Source: Amylibacter sp. (lineage in GTDB: Bacteria > Pseudomonadota > Alphaproteobacteria > Rhodobacterales > Rhodobacteraceae). Taken from it: a DNA stretch of 64,000 bases. How positions within the stretch are numbered: the stretch's first letter is position 1; every line of letters begins with the position of its first letter. The position numbers were made by a program, and so were the translations under genes. The notes beneath the pieces are model-generated. The model saw only the letters and a list, made by a program, of their open reading frames with translations. It was not told the origin of the DNA and ran no database searches. The stretch spans positions 172,667-236,666 of the forward strand of contig JAJFHZ010000010.1 in assembly GCA_021775355.1 (NCBI GenBank), read 5' to 3'. Shown here one piece after another: positions 1-8,095 of the stretch.

Positions 1-598
1 CCTTGTCTTTTATTCCGGGTGCACTTTCCACACCGGAAGATACATCCACCTGTTTAGCCCCTGTCAATCGCACAGCTTCTGCCACGTTTTCAGCAGTAAG
101 ACCACCCGCTAACATCCATGGGACGGCCCAACGGCGGCCCGCAATCAAACGCCAGTCAAAGCTTATGCCATTGCCGCCCGGTAGCTCTGCATTCTTTGGT
201 GGTTTCGCGTCGACTAAAATTTGGTCACTGACCCGCATGTATGTGTCTATGGCAGCTAAATCGCTGACATCTGCCACTCCGACCACTTTCATCACAGGCA
301 GGCCGTAACGTTTCTTAACTTCAATGACGCGTTCTGGTGTTTCGTGACCGTGTAATTGCAGCATATCAATAGGAACCCCTGCCGAAATGGCATCCAGCTG
401 TTTATTTGTGGCGTCCACGGATAGTGCAACCTTACAAATGTCAGCCGGTACCGATAAAGCCAGTTCACGGGCCTGCGAAATGCTGACGTAACGGGGCGAT
501 TTTTCAAAGAAATTAAAGCCCAAGTAGCGCGCACCAGCTTGCACTGTGGCTGCCACAGTACCAGCCGTACTCAGCCCGCAAATTTTAACAGCAGTCAT
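1..598 (-). CDS. trpF: phosphoribosylanthranilate isomerase, 3' end cut by window edge
   Basis: Isomerises N-(5'-phosphoribosyl)anthranilate in tryptophan biosynthesis (cytoplasmic TIM barrel). The reverse-strand frame opens at ATG 596-598 with [10 protein letters not shown], the family N-terminus carrying the catalytic Cys in KICG. It stays open to base 1 for 199 codons, against a usual 205-220, so only the last residues are missing. Further family blocks are LQLHGHE, a DAKPP strand-loop carrying the catalytic Asp, and [10 protein letters not shown] near the C-terminus. A GGAG Shine-Dalgarno sits inside the end of the upstream lapA-like gene, five bases away, so the two are probably co-transcribed. 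Order rpsA-ihfB-lapA-trpF is typical of Rhodobacterales; trpB would be expected next, beyond the edge. Confidence 0.93.
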   Translation of the reverse strand, partial: MTAVKICGLSTAGTVAATVQAGARYLGFNFFEKSPRYVSISQARELALSVPADICKVALSVDATNKQLDAISAGVPIDMLQLHGHETPERVIEVKKRYGLPVMKVVGVADVSDLAAIDTYMRVSDQILVDAKPPKNAELPGGNGISFDWRLIAGRRWAVPWMLAGGLTAENVAEAVRLTGAKQVDVSSGVESAPGIKDK

Positions 599-603
599 AG
601 GGG

Positions 604-945
604 TCACTCCAACAGCGCAAGAATTTCGTCTTTGCCTTCACCTGTCTTTTCGCGCAACTTGCCGACTTCGCGTTCCAGATGCCTGACCTGTTTATTGGTT
701 TTGGACAAGTTGTTGCGGATTTTAAACTCACGCAGATATTCCCAGACAAACCCGATCAGCAGGCCTGCCAGAATGCCACCAAAGATCACCAGAAACAGCG
801 GCACTGTAATCTGGCCAGAAAAAGGTATAAAAGCAGCTAGGTCTTTGGGTAACAATTGTAGTTCAACAGGTTGGCGATTTGCCACCGCAACCACGATCAA
901 CACAAGGGCAACTGCACCAAGAAACAGATATTTGATAAAACGCAC
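604..945 (-). CDS. lapA: LapA-domain inner membrane protein
   Basis: 113-residue protein of the lipopolysaccharide assembly protein A (DUF1049) type. It has two hydrophobic helices (about residues 4-23 and 45-68) separated by a short periplasmic loop with the conserved [11 protein letters not shown] stretch. A charged cytoplasmic coiled-coil-like tail (about 72-110) follows. In enterobacteria LapA works with LapB on LPS assembly control; in alphaproteobacteria the role is less tested, so the name rests on domain and context. The start is GTG 943-945 behind GAGG. It lies between ihfB and trpF with short spacers, which suggests one transcript. Confidence 0.8.
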   Translation of the reverse strand: MRFIKYLFLGAVALVLIVVAVANRQPVELQLLPKDLAAFIPFSGQITVPLFLVIFGGILAGLLIGFVWEYLREFKIRNNLSKTNKQVRHLEREVGKLREKTGEGKDEILALLE

Positions 946-973
946 GGTGCTACCTCACTCGGTTAAACGAGTA

Positions 974-1255
974 TCAGCCGCCGTTCAGCCGATCCCGCAA
1001 TAGTTTGCCTGTCTTGAAAAACGGAACGTGCTTTTCTTCAACAGAAACAGAATCCCCCGTTCTGGGGTTACGCCCAACCCTAGCATTTCGTTTTTTGACA
1101 GAAAAGGCCCCAAAGCCCCGTAACTCTACCCGATTACCACTTGCCATCGCCTCAATGATCTCGTTGAAAATGGTCGAAACAATGCGTTCAACGTCCCTAT
1201 GAAAAAGATGTGGATTGTCTTCAGCTATCTTTTCAACCAATTCAGAACGTATCAT
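974..1255 (-). CDS. ihfB: integration host factor subunit beta
   Basis: 93-residue HU/IHF-family protein; with IhfA it forms the DNA-bending heterodimer used in transcription, replication and recombination. Seen: N-terminal [11 protein letters not shown], the beta-type [19 protein letters not shown] core and the DNA-intercalating RNPRTG arm. ATG 1255 is chosen over an upstream in-frame start at 1288 because GGAGGAG lies just before it and the family starts with this MIRSELV block. It sits downstream of rpsA, but the rpsA terminator (1484-1511) and 278 intergenic bases separate them, so ihfB probably has its own promoter. I could not fix that promoter's elements. Confidence 0.95.
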   Translation of the reverse strand: MIRSELVEKIAEDNPHLFHRDVERIVSTIFNEIIEAMASGNRVELRGFGAFSVKKRNARVGRNPRTGDSVSVEEKHVPFFKTGKLLRDRLNGG

Positions 1256-1483
1256 CGGCAGCTCTCCTCCCCAGAAGGTAAATTTCACGTTAAATCAAAT
1301 GCGATACTTGCAGAATTTAACAGTTCTGTGAATATAGATCACGGCGAAGTAGTTGATTTTTTTAACTTCTGCAGGTTTTTTTCTGTTTTTTCACGCAGCA
1401 ATTACATCAAATATGTAAATATGGCCCAACCAACCTTGGATTTTTAAAATACTTCAATTTTATGATTTTAGTGATTCGCATCG

Positions 1484-1511
1484 AAAAACGGCGCCCAAAA
1501 GGACGCCGTTT
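1484..1511 (-). terminator. rho-independent terminator of rpsA
   Basis: On the minus strand an AACGGCG/CGCCGTT stem (extended by a CC/GG pair next to a TTTT loop) is followed by a run of five T. It starts 23 bases after the rpsA stop, so it ends the rpsA transcript ahead of ihfB. Confidence 0.85.
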
Positions 1512-1533
1512 AAGATAATTGACCAAAGCTAAC

Positions 1534-3219
1534 TTAGTCGTTTTCTTGGTTTTTCAAAGCCGCGCCTAGAATGTCGCCCAATGATGCGCCTGCATCGGTT
1601 GAACCATATTGCTCGACTGCTTCTTTTTCTTCAGCAATTTCACGTGCTTTGATCGACAGACCCAAACGGCGGGTTTTTGCATCAATGTTTGTCACACGTG
1701 CATCAACCTTGTCGCCAACGCTGAACCGTTCCGGACGTTGTTCAGCACGGTCGCGTGACAAATCTGAACGACGGATAAACGCTTTCATACCATCATAGAC
1801 CACTTCGATGCCGCCATCTTCAATAGAGGTCACTTCAACAGTTACAACCGCACCACGTTTCACACCTGCTGTTGCATCTGCAAACGGATCACCGTCCATG
1901 GCTTTGATAGACAAGGAAATGCGTTCTTTGTCCGCATCAACATCCGTAACCATCGCTTGCACGATATCACCTTTTTTGTAGTCTTGGATAGCTTCTTCAC
2001 CAGAACGGTTCCAGTCCAGATCAGACAAGTGAACCATGCCGTCGATGTCGCCTTCAAGGCCCACAAACAAACCAAATTCAGTGATGTTCTTAACTTCGCC
2101 TTCAACTTTGGTGTCGATCGGGAAGTTTTTCGCAAAACCTTCCCATGGATTGCCTTGGGTTTGTTTCAGGCCAAGGGAAACACGACGTTTCTCTTGATCA
2201 ATTTCCAGAACCATAACTTCAACTTCCTGAGAAGTGGAAACGATTTTGCCCGGATGGATGTTTTTCTTGGTCCATGACATTTCAGACACGTGAACCAAAC
2301 CTTCAACACCGGATTCCAGTTCAACAAACGCACCGTAATCGGTGATGTTCGTAACGCGGCCCATATGTACTGATTCCAATGGGAAACGTGCAGCCACATC
2401 TGACCATGGGTCTTCTTGCAACTGTTTCATACCCAGTGAAATACGATGGGTTTCTTTGTTGATCTTAATCACCTGAACTTTGATGGTTTCACCAATCGCC
2501 AGGATTTCAGATGGGTGGTTCACACGGCGCCATGCCATGTCTGTGACGTGCAACAAGCCGTCAACGCCGCCCAGATCAACGAAGGCACCATATTCAGTGA
2601 TGTTCTTGACGATCCCGTCAACTGCATCGCCTTCGGCCAATTTGCCAACGATCTCTGCACGTTGTTCAGCACGGCTCTCTTCCAAGATAGCGCGGCGCGA
2701 TACAACGATGTTGCCGCGGCGACGATCCATTTTCAAGACGATGAATGGTTGCGCCATACCCATCAATGGGCCAGCGTCACGCACTGGACGTACATCCACT
2801 TGTGAGCCCGGCAAGAACGCCACAGCGCCGCCCAGATCAACCGTAAAGCCACCTTTAACACGACCAAAGATTGCACCTTCAACGCGCTCTTCTTTTTCGT
2901 AAGCTTGCTCAAGACGATCCCAAGCTTCTTCACGACGCGCTTTCTCGCGTGAAACAACAGCTTCGCCGTTGGCATTTTCAACGCGCTCAAGGAAAACCTC
3001 TACGCTGTCGCCCACTTCAATTTCAGGGGCCTGACCGGGATTTGCGAATTCTTTAATGTCAACGCGGCCTTCCATTTTATAGCCTACGTCGATAATGGCC
3101 TGTCCTGCTTCAATTGCAATTACGCGGCCTTTGACAACACTGCCTTCATCGGGTGTGTCAACGTCGAAGCTTTCTTCTAAGAGGGCTTCGAATTCCTCCA
3201 TTGTCGCTTTAGCGCACAT
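1534..3219 (-). CDS. rpsA: 30S ribosomal protein S1
   Basis: 561-residue S1, the mRNA-binding ribosomal protein that helps initiation on weak Shine-Dalgarno messages. Successive S1 (OB-fold) repeats are visible through blocks such as GSVVKGRVIAIE, DGIVKNITEYGAFVDLGGVDGLLH, MGRVTNITDYGAFVELESGVEGLVH and GEVKNITEFGLFVGLEGDIDGMVH (shown here only as partial blocks). The middle repeats are the best conserved, as in other alphaproteobacteria. The frame runs open 52 codons further upstream, but that part is low-complexity leader. MCAKATMEEF at 3219 has AAGGAA before it and matches the family start. Unlike many proteobacteria there is no cmk just upstream; a divergent DJ-1-like gene is there instead. 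A predicted promoter gives a leader of about 170 bases. Confidence 0.96.
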   Translation of the reverse strand: MCAKATMEEFEALLEESFDVDTPDEGSVVKGRVIAIEAGQAIIDVGYKMEGRVDIKEFANPGQAPEIEVGDSVEVFLERVENANGEAVVSREKARREEAWDRLEQAYEKEERVEGAIFGRVKGGFTVDLGGAVAFLPGSQVDVRPVRDAGPLMGMAQPFIVLKMDRRRGNIVVSRRAILEESRAEQRAEIVGKLAEGDAVDGIVKNITEYGAFVDLGGVDGLLHVTDMAWRRVNHPSEILAIGETIKVQVIKINKETHRISLGMKQLQEDPWSDVAARFPLESVHMGRVTNITDYGAFVELESGVEGLVHVSEMSWTKKNIHPGKIVSTSQEVEVMVLEIDQEKRRVSLGLKQTQGNPWEGFAKNFPIDTKVEGEVKNITEFGLFVGLEGDIDGMVHLSDLDWNRSGEEAIQDYKKGDIVQAMVTDVDADKERISLSIKAMDGDPFADATAGVKRGAVVTVEVTSIEDGGIEVVYDGMKAFIRRSDLSRDRAEQRPERFSVGDKVDARVTNIDAKTRRLGLSIKAREIAEEKEAVEQYGSTDAGASLGDILGAALKNQEND

Positions 3220-3394
3220 ATATATCGTTCCTTCGTTACATTTTATCGGGCCTAACGGTTGGTTCCGCCGGTCTTTTGGGTTTCGTTCAAATCGCACAAA
3301 CAAAAGTAAAGCAACAAACACACAAGGGCCGAGATACCCCGACCCTGCTCTACATTTCAGCGTTATTTTCGCCACTGCCTTTACGACTGTCGCG

Positions 3395-3423
3395 CGTATA
3401 GATCAGTTTCATCCTATACGCAA
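3395..3423 (-). promoter_or_regulatory. predicted sigma-70-type promoter of rpsA
   Basis: On the minus strand TTGCGT (3418-3423) and TATACG (3395-3400) are separated by exactly 17 bases. Transcription would start near 3388, leaving about 170 nucleotides of leader before the rpsA ATG. S1 is autoregulated in enterobacteria through its leader, so a long leader is plausible. This is prediction from sequence only. Confidence 0.45.
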
Positions 3424-3501
3424 GGGCAACCGATATCTGTGTACCCACTTGCCAAAAATCGCCCAACCCGCCAAAATCATCGAAAAGGCCGCACGCATTT
3501 A

Positions 3502-4245
3502 ATGACCATACTCATCGCCACTGGCACCCTAGATGTAGACCCGACCGAAGTTGCCGTCCCATGGCAAGTGTTGCGTGAACACGGCCATGAAGTTTGCTTT
3601 GCTACCGACACGGGGCAAACGGCCAGTGCCGATCCTATTATGTTGTCAGGTGCAGGGCTTGGTCTTTTGAAATCCTTTTTGATCGCCCAAAAGCCTGCAC
3701 AAGCAACTTACCAAAATCTGTTGCAGGACGAAGCTTTTCAAAACCCGATCCACTATGATGACATCCGTGTCGATAATTACGATGGCATTCTGCTGCCGGG
3801 CGGCCACGCCAAAGGTATTATCCCCTATCTGGAATCCTCCGTTCTACAAAACGCAATTGCCGGGTTTTTTACCGCCAATAAACCTGTCGCTGCCATCTGC
3901 CACGGCGTTGTTGCAGTCTGCCGCGCAATCGATCCCGACACAGGAAAATCCGTTTTATGGGGCCGCAAGACCACTGCCCTGTTACACCGTCAGGAACGAC
4001 TTGCCTATCACATAACCAAACGCAAAAAAGGCGATTATTATTTAACCTATCCCACTACAGTTCAAGACGAGGTTACAGCCACACTTAGATCACCCAATGA
4101 TTTCATCGAAGGCCCCCCGCCGATCCTGCGAGACAACATGAAACACCTATCACGCGGTTTCACCCTGCGCGATGGCAATTACTTATCCGCGCGGTGGCCA
4201 GGTGATGTACATAGTTTTGCGCTGGAATTTATAAAAATGTTATGA
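3502..4245 (+). CDS. DJ-1/PfpI family (type 1 glutamine amidotransferase-like) protein
   Basis: 247-residue protein of the DJ-1/PfpI superfamily. Seen: the nucleophile elbow VAAICHGVVAV with Cys133 followed by His134, preceded by the GILLPGGHAKGI strand-turn that supplies the oxyanion loop. Relatives include glyoxalase III/chaperone-like proteins and uncharacterised amidotransferase-like domains; the substrate is not predictable here. ATG 3502 (MTILIATGT) is preferred to an upstream in-frame start at 3439 because the beta-strand that opens the fold begins here. It is divergent from rpsA. Its TGA overlaps the ATG of a tiny downstream ORF (ATGA at 4242-4245). Confidence 0.82.
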   Translation: MTILIATGTLDVDPTEVAVPWQVLREHGHEVCFATDTGQTASADPIMLSGAGLGLLKSFLIAQKPAQATYQNLLQDEAFQNPIHYDDIRVDNYDGILLPGGHAKGIIPYLESSVLQNAIAGFFTANKPVAAICHGVVAVCRAIDPDTGKSVLWGRKTTALLHRQERLAYHITKRKKGDYYLTYPTTVQDEVTATLRSPNDFIEGPPPILRDNMKHLSRGFTLRDGNYLSARWPGDVHSFALEFIKML

Positions 4246-4378
4246 ATGACGATATAGATATATCCCCCAAGATAACAGTGAAGCGGTTGTTTCAAAAATA
4301 GATTTGCTCGTTAGCGCGTTATCTGATCGTATGACGCAGGATGATCCTGATTCTGGGATCAATAAATCAAGCGTATAA
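4242..4378 (+). pseudogene. possible frameshifted small ORF coupled to the DJ-1-like gene
   Basis: ATG 4242 overlaps the stop of the preceding gene (ATGA), but this frame ends after 19 codons at TAG 4299-4301. One extra C in the C5 run at 4263-4267 would join it to a second open frame. That frame reads to TAA 4376-4378 and would give a 45-residue acidic, hydrophilic protein (start MNDDIDISPQ, end SGINKSSV). The joined frame looks more protein-like than either piece. Either the gene is decayed, the run holds a sequencing error, or the 19-codon ORF is chance. I recognise no family. Confidence 0.35.
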
Positions 4379-4483
4379 TCAGATGCGTACAATAAAATAA
4401 CACATAAAAGAGGTTCAGTTGATTAAAGACCTTATCAACAGGCAAGCAAACTTGAACCTGAAAAAATCAACAAGGAGAGAAAA

Positions 4484-6079
4484 ATGAAGAGTATAAAAAC
4501 CTATTTGTCCACTGTGGCAATCGCAGCGACATTGGCCCTACCGGCCTCTGCGGAAACATTTAAATTTGCCTATCAGGGTGATGCACAGGGACTTGACCCG
4601 CACAGCTTGAATGAGACATTTACATTGGGATTGTTGGGCAGCGTCTATGAAGGTCTGACAAAGTATAATTCTAATCTTGAGTTGCAACCGGCACTGGCAA
4701 CCTCTTGGGAAACAACTAGCCCGACAACATGGAAAATATCCCTACGTGAAGGTGTGAAATTCCATAACGGTAATGATTTCAATGCAGACGATGTAATCTT
4801 TTCATGGCAGCGCACATTGACAGAAGGTTCTGACCAAAAGGTTCGTGGCGGTATGATTACCGGCATCGAAAAAGTCGATGATCACAATATTATCATGTCA
4901 ACAAGCGGCCCACTGCCCGTTATCATGCAAGAGATGACATTCCTGTATATCATGGATAAAGAATGGTCTGAAGCAAACGGTGCCGCAGAATCTGGCAATG
5001 TCAAAAATGCAAATGACCCAGGCTATGCAACAAGCCACGCAAATGGAACAGGGCCATTTTCAATTGTCGAACGCCAACCCGGTGTACGCACAATTATGGA
5101 ACGCTTCGATGGTTATTGGGACAAAGGTGTTTCAACGAATGTAACACGCGTTGAATTTACCCCAGTGAAAGAAGCGGCAACTCGGGTTGCCGCGTTGATC
5201 TCTGGGCAATTGGATTTGGTTTATCCCGTTCCAGTACAAGACTGGTCACGTCTTGAAGATGCCGCAGGCGTTCGTCCGCTTGCTGGCCCGGAAGCACGTA
5301 CAATTTTTCTTGGTATGGATCAGGCACGCGATGAATTGCTGCACTCATCTGTGAAGGGTAAAAATCCATTCAAAGACATTCGCGTGCGCCAAGCTTTTGC
5401 ACATGCAATTAACCTTGATGCGATTGACGAAAAAGTTATGCGCGGTGCTGCAACCCCAACAGGTTTGATGGTAGCCCCACAAATCAATGGTTTCTCAAGC
5501 TCGATGAATACGCCTTATGCGTATGATCCTGCGAAATCAAAAGCACTACTGGCAGAAGCAGGTTATCCCGCCGGCTTTACCGTCACAATGGATTGTCCGA
5601 ACAATCGCTATGTAAATGACGAGAAAATCTGTCAGGCGGTAACAAGTCTGCTGGCCAAAGTCGGGGTTACTGTTGATCTGCTGGCGCAACCGAAAGCGAA
5701 ATACTTTGGTAAAGTGTTGGAGCAGGGCGGATATGACACCAGCTTTTATCTACTAGGTTGGACCCCCGGTTCCATCGACGCACACAACGTTTTCCAAAAC
5801 TTGTTGTCATGTCAGAACCACGAAGAAAAATTGGGTGCTTTCAACTTGGGGAACTACTGCAATGCACGTGTCACTGAGATCACCAAGCTTATCGGTTCCG
5901 AAACGGATCAAGCAAAACGCCAAGCGTTGATCGAAGAAGGTTTCAAATTGGTTCAGGACGAAGTTGGCTATCTGCCATTGCACCAGCAACCACTTTCTTG
6001 GGGTGCCAATGACAAAGTTACAGTTTCGCAACGTGCCGACAATGTTCTTGATCTAAGATCTGTTGTTATCGGTAAGTAA
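4484..6079 (+). CDS. ABC transporter solute-binding protein, family 5 (peptide/nickel type)
   Basis: 531-residue periplasmic binding protein of the DppA/OppA/NikA type. It has a Sec signal peptide with likely cleavage after ASA at 21-23. The SBP_bac_5 core follows: an FKFAYQGDAQGLDPH opening, the WKISLREGVKFHNG signature around residues 85-99 and the DIRVRQAFAHAINLD block near 300. A strong AGGAGAG precedes the ATG. It heads an operon with two permeases and a fused ATPase. The substrate is open: family 5 proteins bind di- and oligopeptides, opines, glutathione, nickel chelates and others, and nothing in the residues decides. A stable hairpin after the gene probably raises its message level over the permeases. 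Confidence 0.9.
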   Translation: MKSIKTYLSTVAIAATLALPASAETFKFAYQGDAQGLDPHSLNETFTLGLLGSVYEGLTKYNSNLELQPALATSWETTSPTTWKISLREGVKFHNGNDFNADDVIFSWQRTLTEGSDQKVRGGMITGIEKVDDHNIIMSTSGPLPVIMQEMTFLYIMDKEWSEANGAAESGNVKNANDPGYATSHANGTGPFSIVERQPGVRTIMERFDGYWDKGVSTNVTRVEFTPVKEAATRVAALISGQLDLVYPVPVQDWSRLEDAAGVRPLAGPEARTIFLGMDQARDELLHSSVKGKNPFKDIRVRQAFAHAINLDAIDEKVMRGAATPTGLMVAPQINGFSSSMNTPYAYDPAKSKALLAEAGYPAGFTVTMDCPNNRYVNDEKICQAVTSLLAKVGVTVDLLAQPKAKYFGKVLEQGGYDTSFYLLGWTPGSIDAHNVFQNLLSCQNHEEKLGAFNLGNYCNARVTEITKLIGSETDQAKRQALIEEGFKLVQDEVGYLPLHQQPLSWGANDKVTVSQRADNVLDLRSVVIGK

Positions 6080-6097
6080 TATTATAATGAAATAAAG

Positions 6098-6131
6098 TAT
6101 GGCGCAGGCGTATCAAAACGCCTGCGCCATA
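6098..6131 (+). promoter_or_regulatory. GC-rich intercistronic hairpin after the binding-protein gene
   Basis: A perfect 13-bp stem (TATGGCGCAGGCG, 6098-6110, against its complement at 6119-6131) closes an 8-base loop. No T run follows, so it is probably not a full terminator. Such hairpins between binding-protein and permease genes usually protect the 5' message from 3' exonucleases or terminate only part of the transcripts. Confidence 0.75.
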
Positions 6132-6170
6132 ATATCAATGATATTGTACTAAGCCTTGGGGGCATATTTT

Positions 6171-7145
6171 ATGCTGACTTTTATTGCCAGACGAATGATC
6201 CAAAGTGTTCTTGTTATGATCGCTGTAGGGCTGATTACCTTTGGTTTGCTACGATTTGTGGGCGATCCCATAAGCAACATGGTGGGGCAAGACACTTCTA
6301 TTGCTGAACGTGAACAATTGAAAGAAGACCTTGGACTGAATGATCCGTTTGTGATCCAGTTCGCAAATTTCGCAAAAAACGCGGTTAAAGGCGAGTTTGG
6401 CCTAAGCTATACATTACGCGTACCCGTCAGTCAGTTACTATCTGAACGCCTGCCCGCAACACTGGAACTTTCTATTATGTCGGCACTACTGGCCTTGTTT
6501 ATCGGAATGCCGATGGGTATATATACCGCAATACACAAAGACAGTTGGTTGACAAAATTCTTTTTATCGTCGTCATTGGTCGGTGTATCATTACCGACCT
6601 TTCTGATCGGTATCCTTCTGATCCTGTTGTTTGGTGTGGTATTTCGCTGGTTGCCAACATTTGGGCGCGGCGAAGTTGTTGATCTGGGCTGGTGGACAAC
6701 AGGGTTGCTGACATGGTCAGGCATTAAATCCCTGATTTTGCCAACAATTACACTAGCGATCTTCCAACTGACACTGATCATGCGGCTGGTGCGGGCCGAA
6801 ATGTTGGAAGTTCTACGCACGGATTACATAAAATTTGGCCGGGCACGCGGTTTGAGCATGCGCGCACTACATTATCGGCATGCCTTGAAGAATACACTGA
6901 TCCCCGTGATCACCATTACCGGTCTTCAACTTGGTTCGATTATCGCGTTTTCACTGATAACGGAAAGTGTATTTCAATGGCCGGGCATGGGGCTGTTGTT
7001 TATTCAGGCCATCGGCAATGCTGATGTTCCGATTATGGCAGCCTATCTGGTGTTGATCGCGTTCATATTCGTCGCCATCAATCTGATGGTAGATATATTG
7101 TATGTTGTCTTAGACCCCAGACTTAGAACTACGGTAGGTGATTGA
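6171..7145 (+). CDS. ABC transporter permease, DppB/OppB type
   Basis: 324-residue inner membrane permease. It has the N-terminal helix with the FIARRMIQSVLVMIAVG start typical of the family, a periplasmic segment, then about five more helices. The EAA loop that contacts the ATPase reads RARGLSMRALHYRHALKNTL (about residues 223-242). A TTG at 6156 would extend the frame by five codons, but ATG 6171 has a GGGGG ribosome-binding site at a good distance and is the better start. Its TGA overlaps the next permease's ATG (TGATG), so the two are translationally coupled. Confidence 0.9.
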   Translation: MLTFIARRMIQSVLVMIAVGLITFGLLRFVGDPISNMVGQDTSIAEREQLKEDLGLNDPFVIQFANFAKNAVKGEFGLSYTLRVPVSQLLSERLPATLELSIMSALLALFIGMPMGIYTAIHKDSWLTKFFLSSSLVGVSLPTFLIGILLILLFGVVFRWLPTFGRGEVVDLGWWTTGLLTWSGIKSLILPTITLAIFQLTLIMRLVRAEMLEVLRTDYIKFGRARGLSMRALHYRHALKNTLIPVITITGLQLGSIIAFSLITESVFQWPGMGLLFIQAIGNADVPIMAAYLVLIAFIFVAINLMVDILYVVLDPRLRTTVGD

Positions 7146-8083
7146 TGCAAGAAGATAATATAAGCTGGGCTCAAGACATGCGCCGCCGCATTGCGGACAA
7201 TGATATTTGGTATTCATTCACCCACACGCCAATAGCGTACATATCCGCGATCATCGGTTTAAGTCTTATTGCCCTCGCGATATTCGCACCCTTTATAGCA
7301 CCGCAAAACCCGTTTGATCTGGCATCTTTGGATTTGTTCGATGCAAGCCTACCACCATCTTGGCTGGACCAAGGCGATCAACGGTTCCTTTTGGGAACTG
7401 ATGATCAAGGGCGCGGCATTCTATCAACCATTTTTTTCGGTTTACGCATTTCGCTTTTTGTAGGATTTACATCCGTTTTCTTATCACTTCTTATCGGAGT
7501 TAGCCTTGGGCTGATCTCTGGTTATGTTGGCGGGCGCGTCGATGCCGTCATTATGCGTATCGCCGATGTCCAACTATCATTCCCCGCCATTCTGATTGCC
7601 CTGCTTATCGACGGCGTTTTCAGAACTGTTGTCTCAAAGGACCTACACGAAGACTTGGCACTTTACGTCGTTATATTCGCCATCGCAGTATCGGGTTGGG
7701 TGCAATACGCGCGAACCGTACGATCCAGCGTAATGACAGAAAAGATAAAGGAATATGTGCAAGCGGGGCAAGTTATCGGCCTTGGATCTGCACGCATCAT
7801 GATCAAGCATATCCTGCCCAATGTGTTAGGGCCTGTGTTCGTTATCGGAACCTTGCATCTGGCCCTTGCGATCATCATCGAGGCTACGCTTAGTTTCCTT
7901 GGCGTTGGCCTACCCCCGACCACGCCTTCGCTTGGGACTTTAATCCGCATTGGCAACGAATATCTGTTTTCCGGTGAGTGGTGGATCACAATTTTTCCGG
8001 GGCTTACCCTGATTATCCTTTCCCTATCCGTAAATCTTTTTGGCGATTGGCTGCGTGACGCGCTTAATCCAAAGCTACAGTAA
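7145..8083 (+). CDS. ABC transporter permease, DppC/OppC type
   Basis: 312-residue partner permease. It has an N-terminal OppC_N helix (about residues 33-55), the LLGTDDQGRGILSTIFFGLR block that follows in DppC-like proteins, then five membrane helices. Its EAA loop reads GQVIGLGSARIMIKHILPN. The start is ATG 7145, inside the stop of the previous gene; the TTG at 7142 is not needed. With the permease before it this forms the heterodimeric channel of the importer. Confidence 0.9.
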   Translation: MQEDNISWAQDMRRRIADNDIWYSFTHTPIAYISAIIGLSLIALAIFAPFIAPQNPFDLASLDLFDASLPPSWLDQGDQRFLLGTDDQGRGILSTIFFGLRISLFVGFTSVFLSLLIGVSLGLISGYVGGRVDAVIMRIADVQLSFPAILIALLIDGVFRTVVSKDLHEDLALYVVIFAIAVSGWVQYARTVRSSVMTEKIKEYVQAGQVIGLGSARIMIKHILPNVLGPVFVIGTLHLALAIIIEATLSFLGVGLPPTTPSLGTLIRIGNEYLFSGEWWITIFPGLTLIILSLSVNLFGDWLRDALNPKLQ

Positions 8084-8095
8084 GGCCGCTAGAAT

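Noticed and set aside
3220..3375. 52-codon N-terminal extension of rpsA.
   Set aside because: No ribosome-binding site and no S1 similarity. ATG 3219 has AAGGAA and the family N-terminus.
6156..6170. TTG start adding five residues to the first permease.
   Set aside because: GGGGG lies inside this extension and serves ATG 6171.
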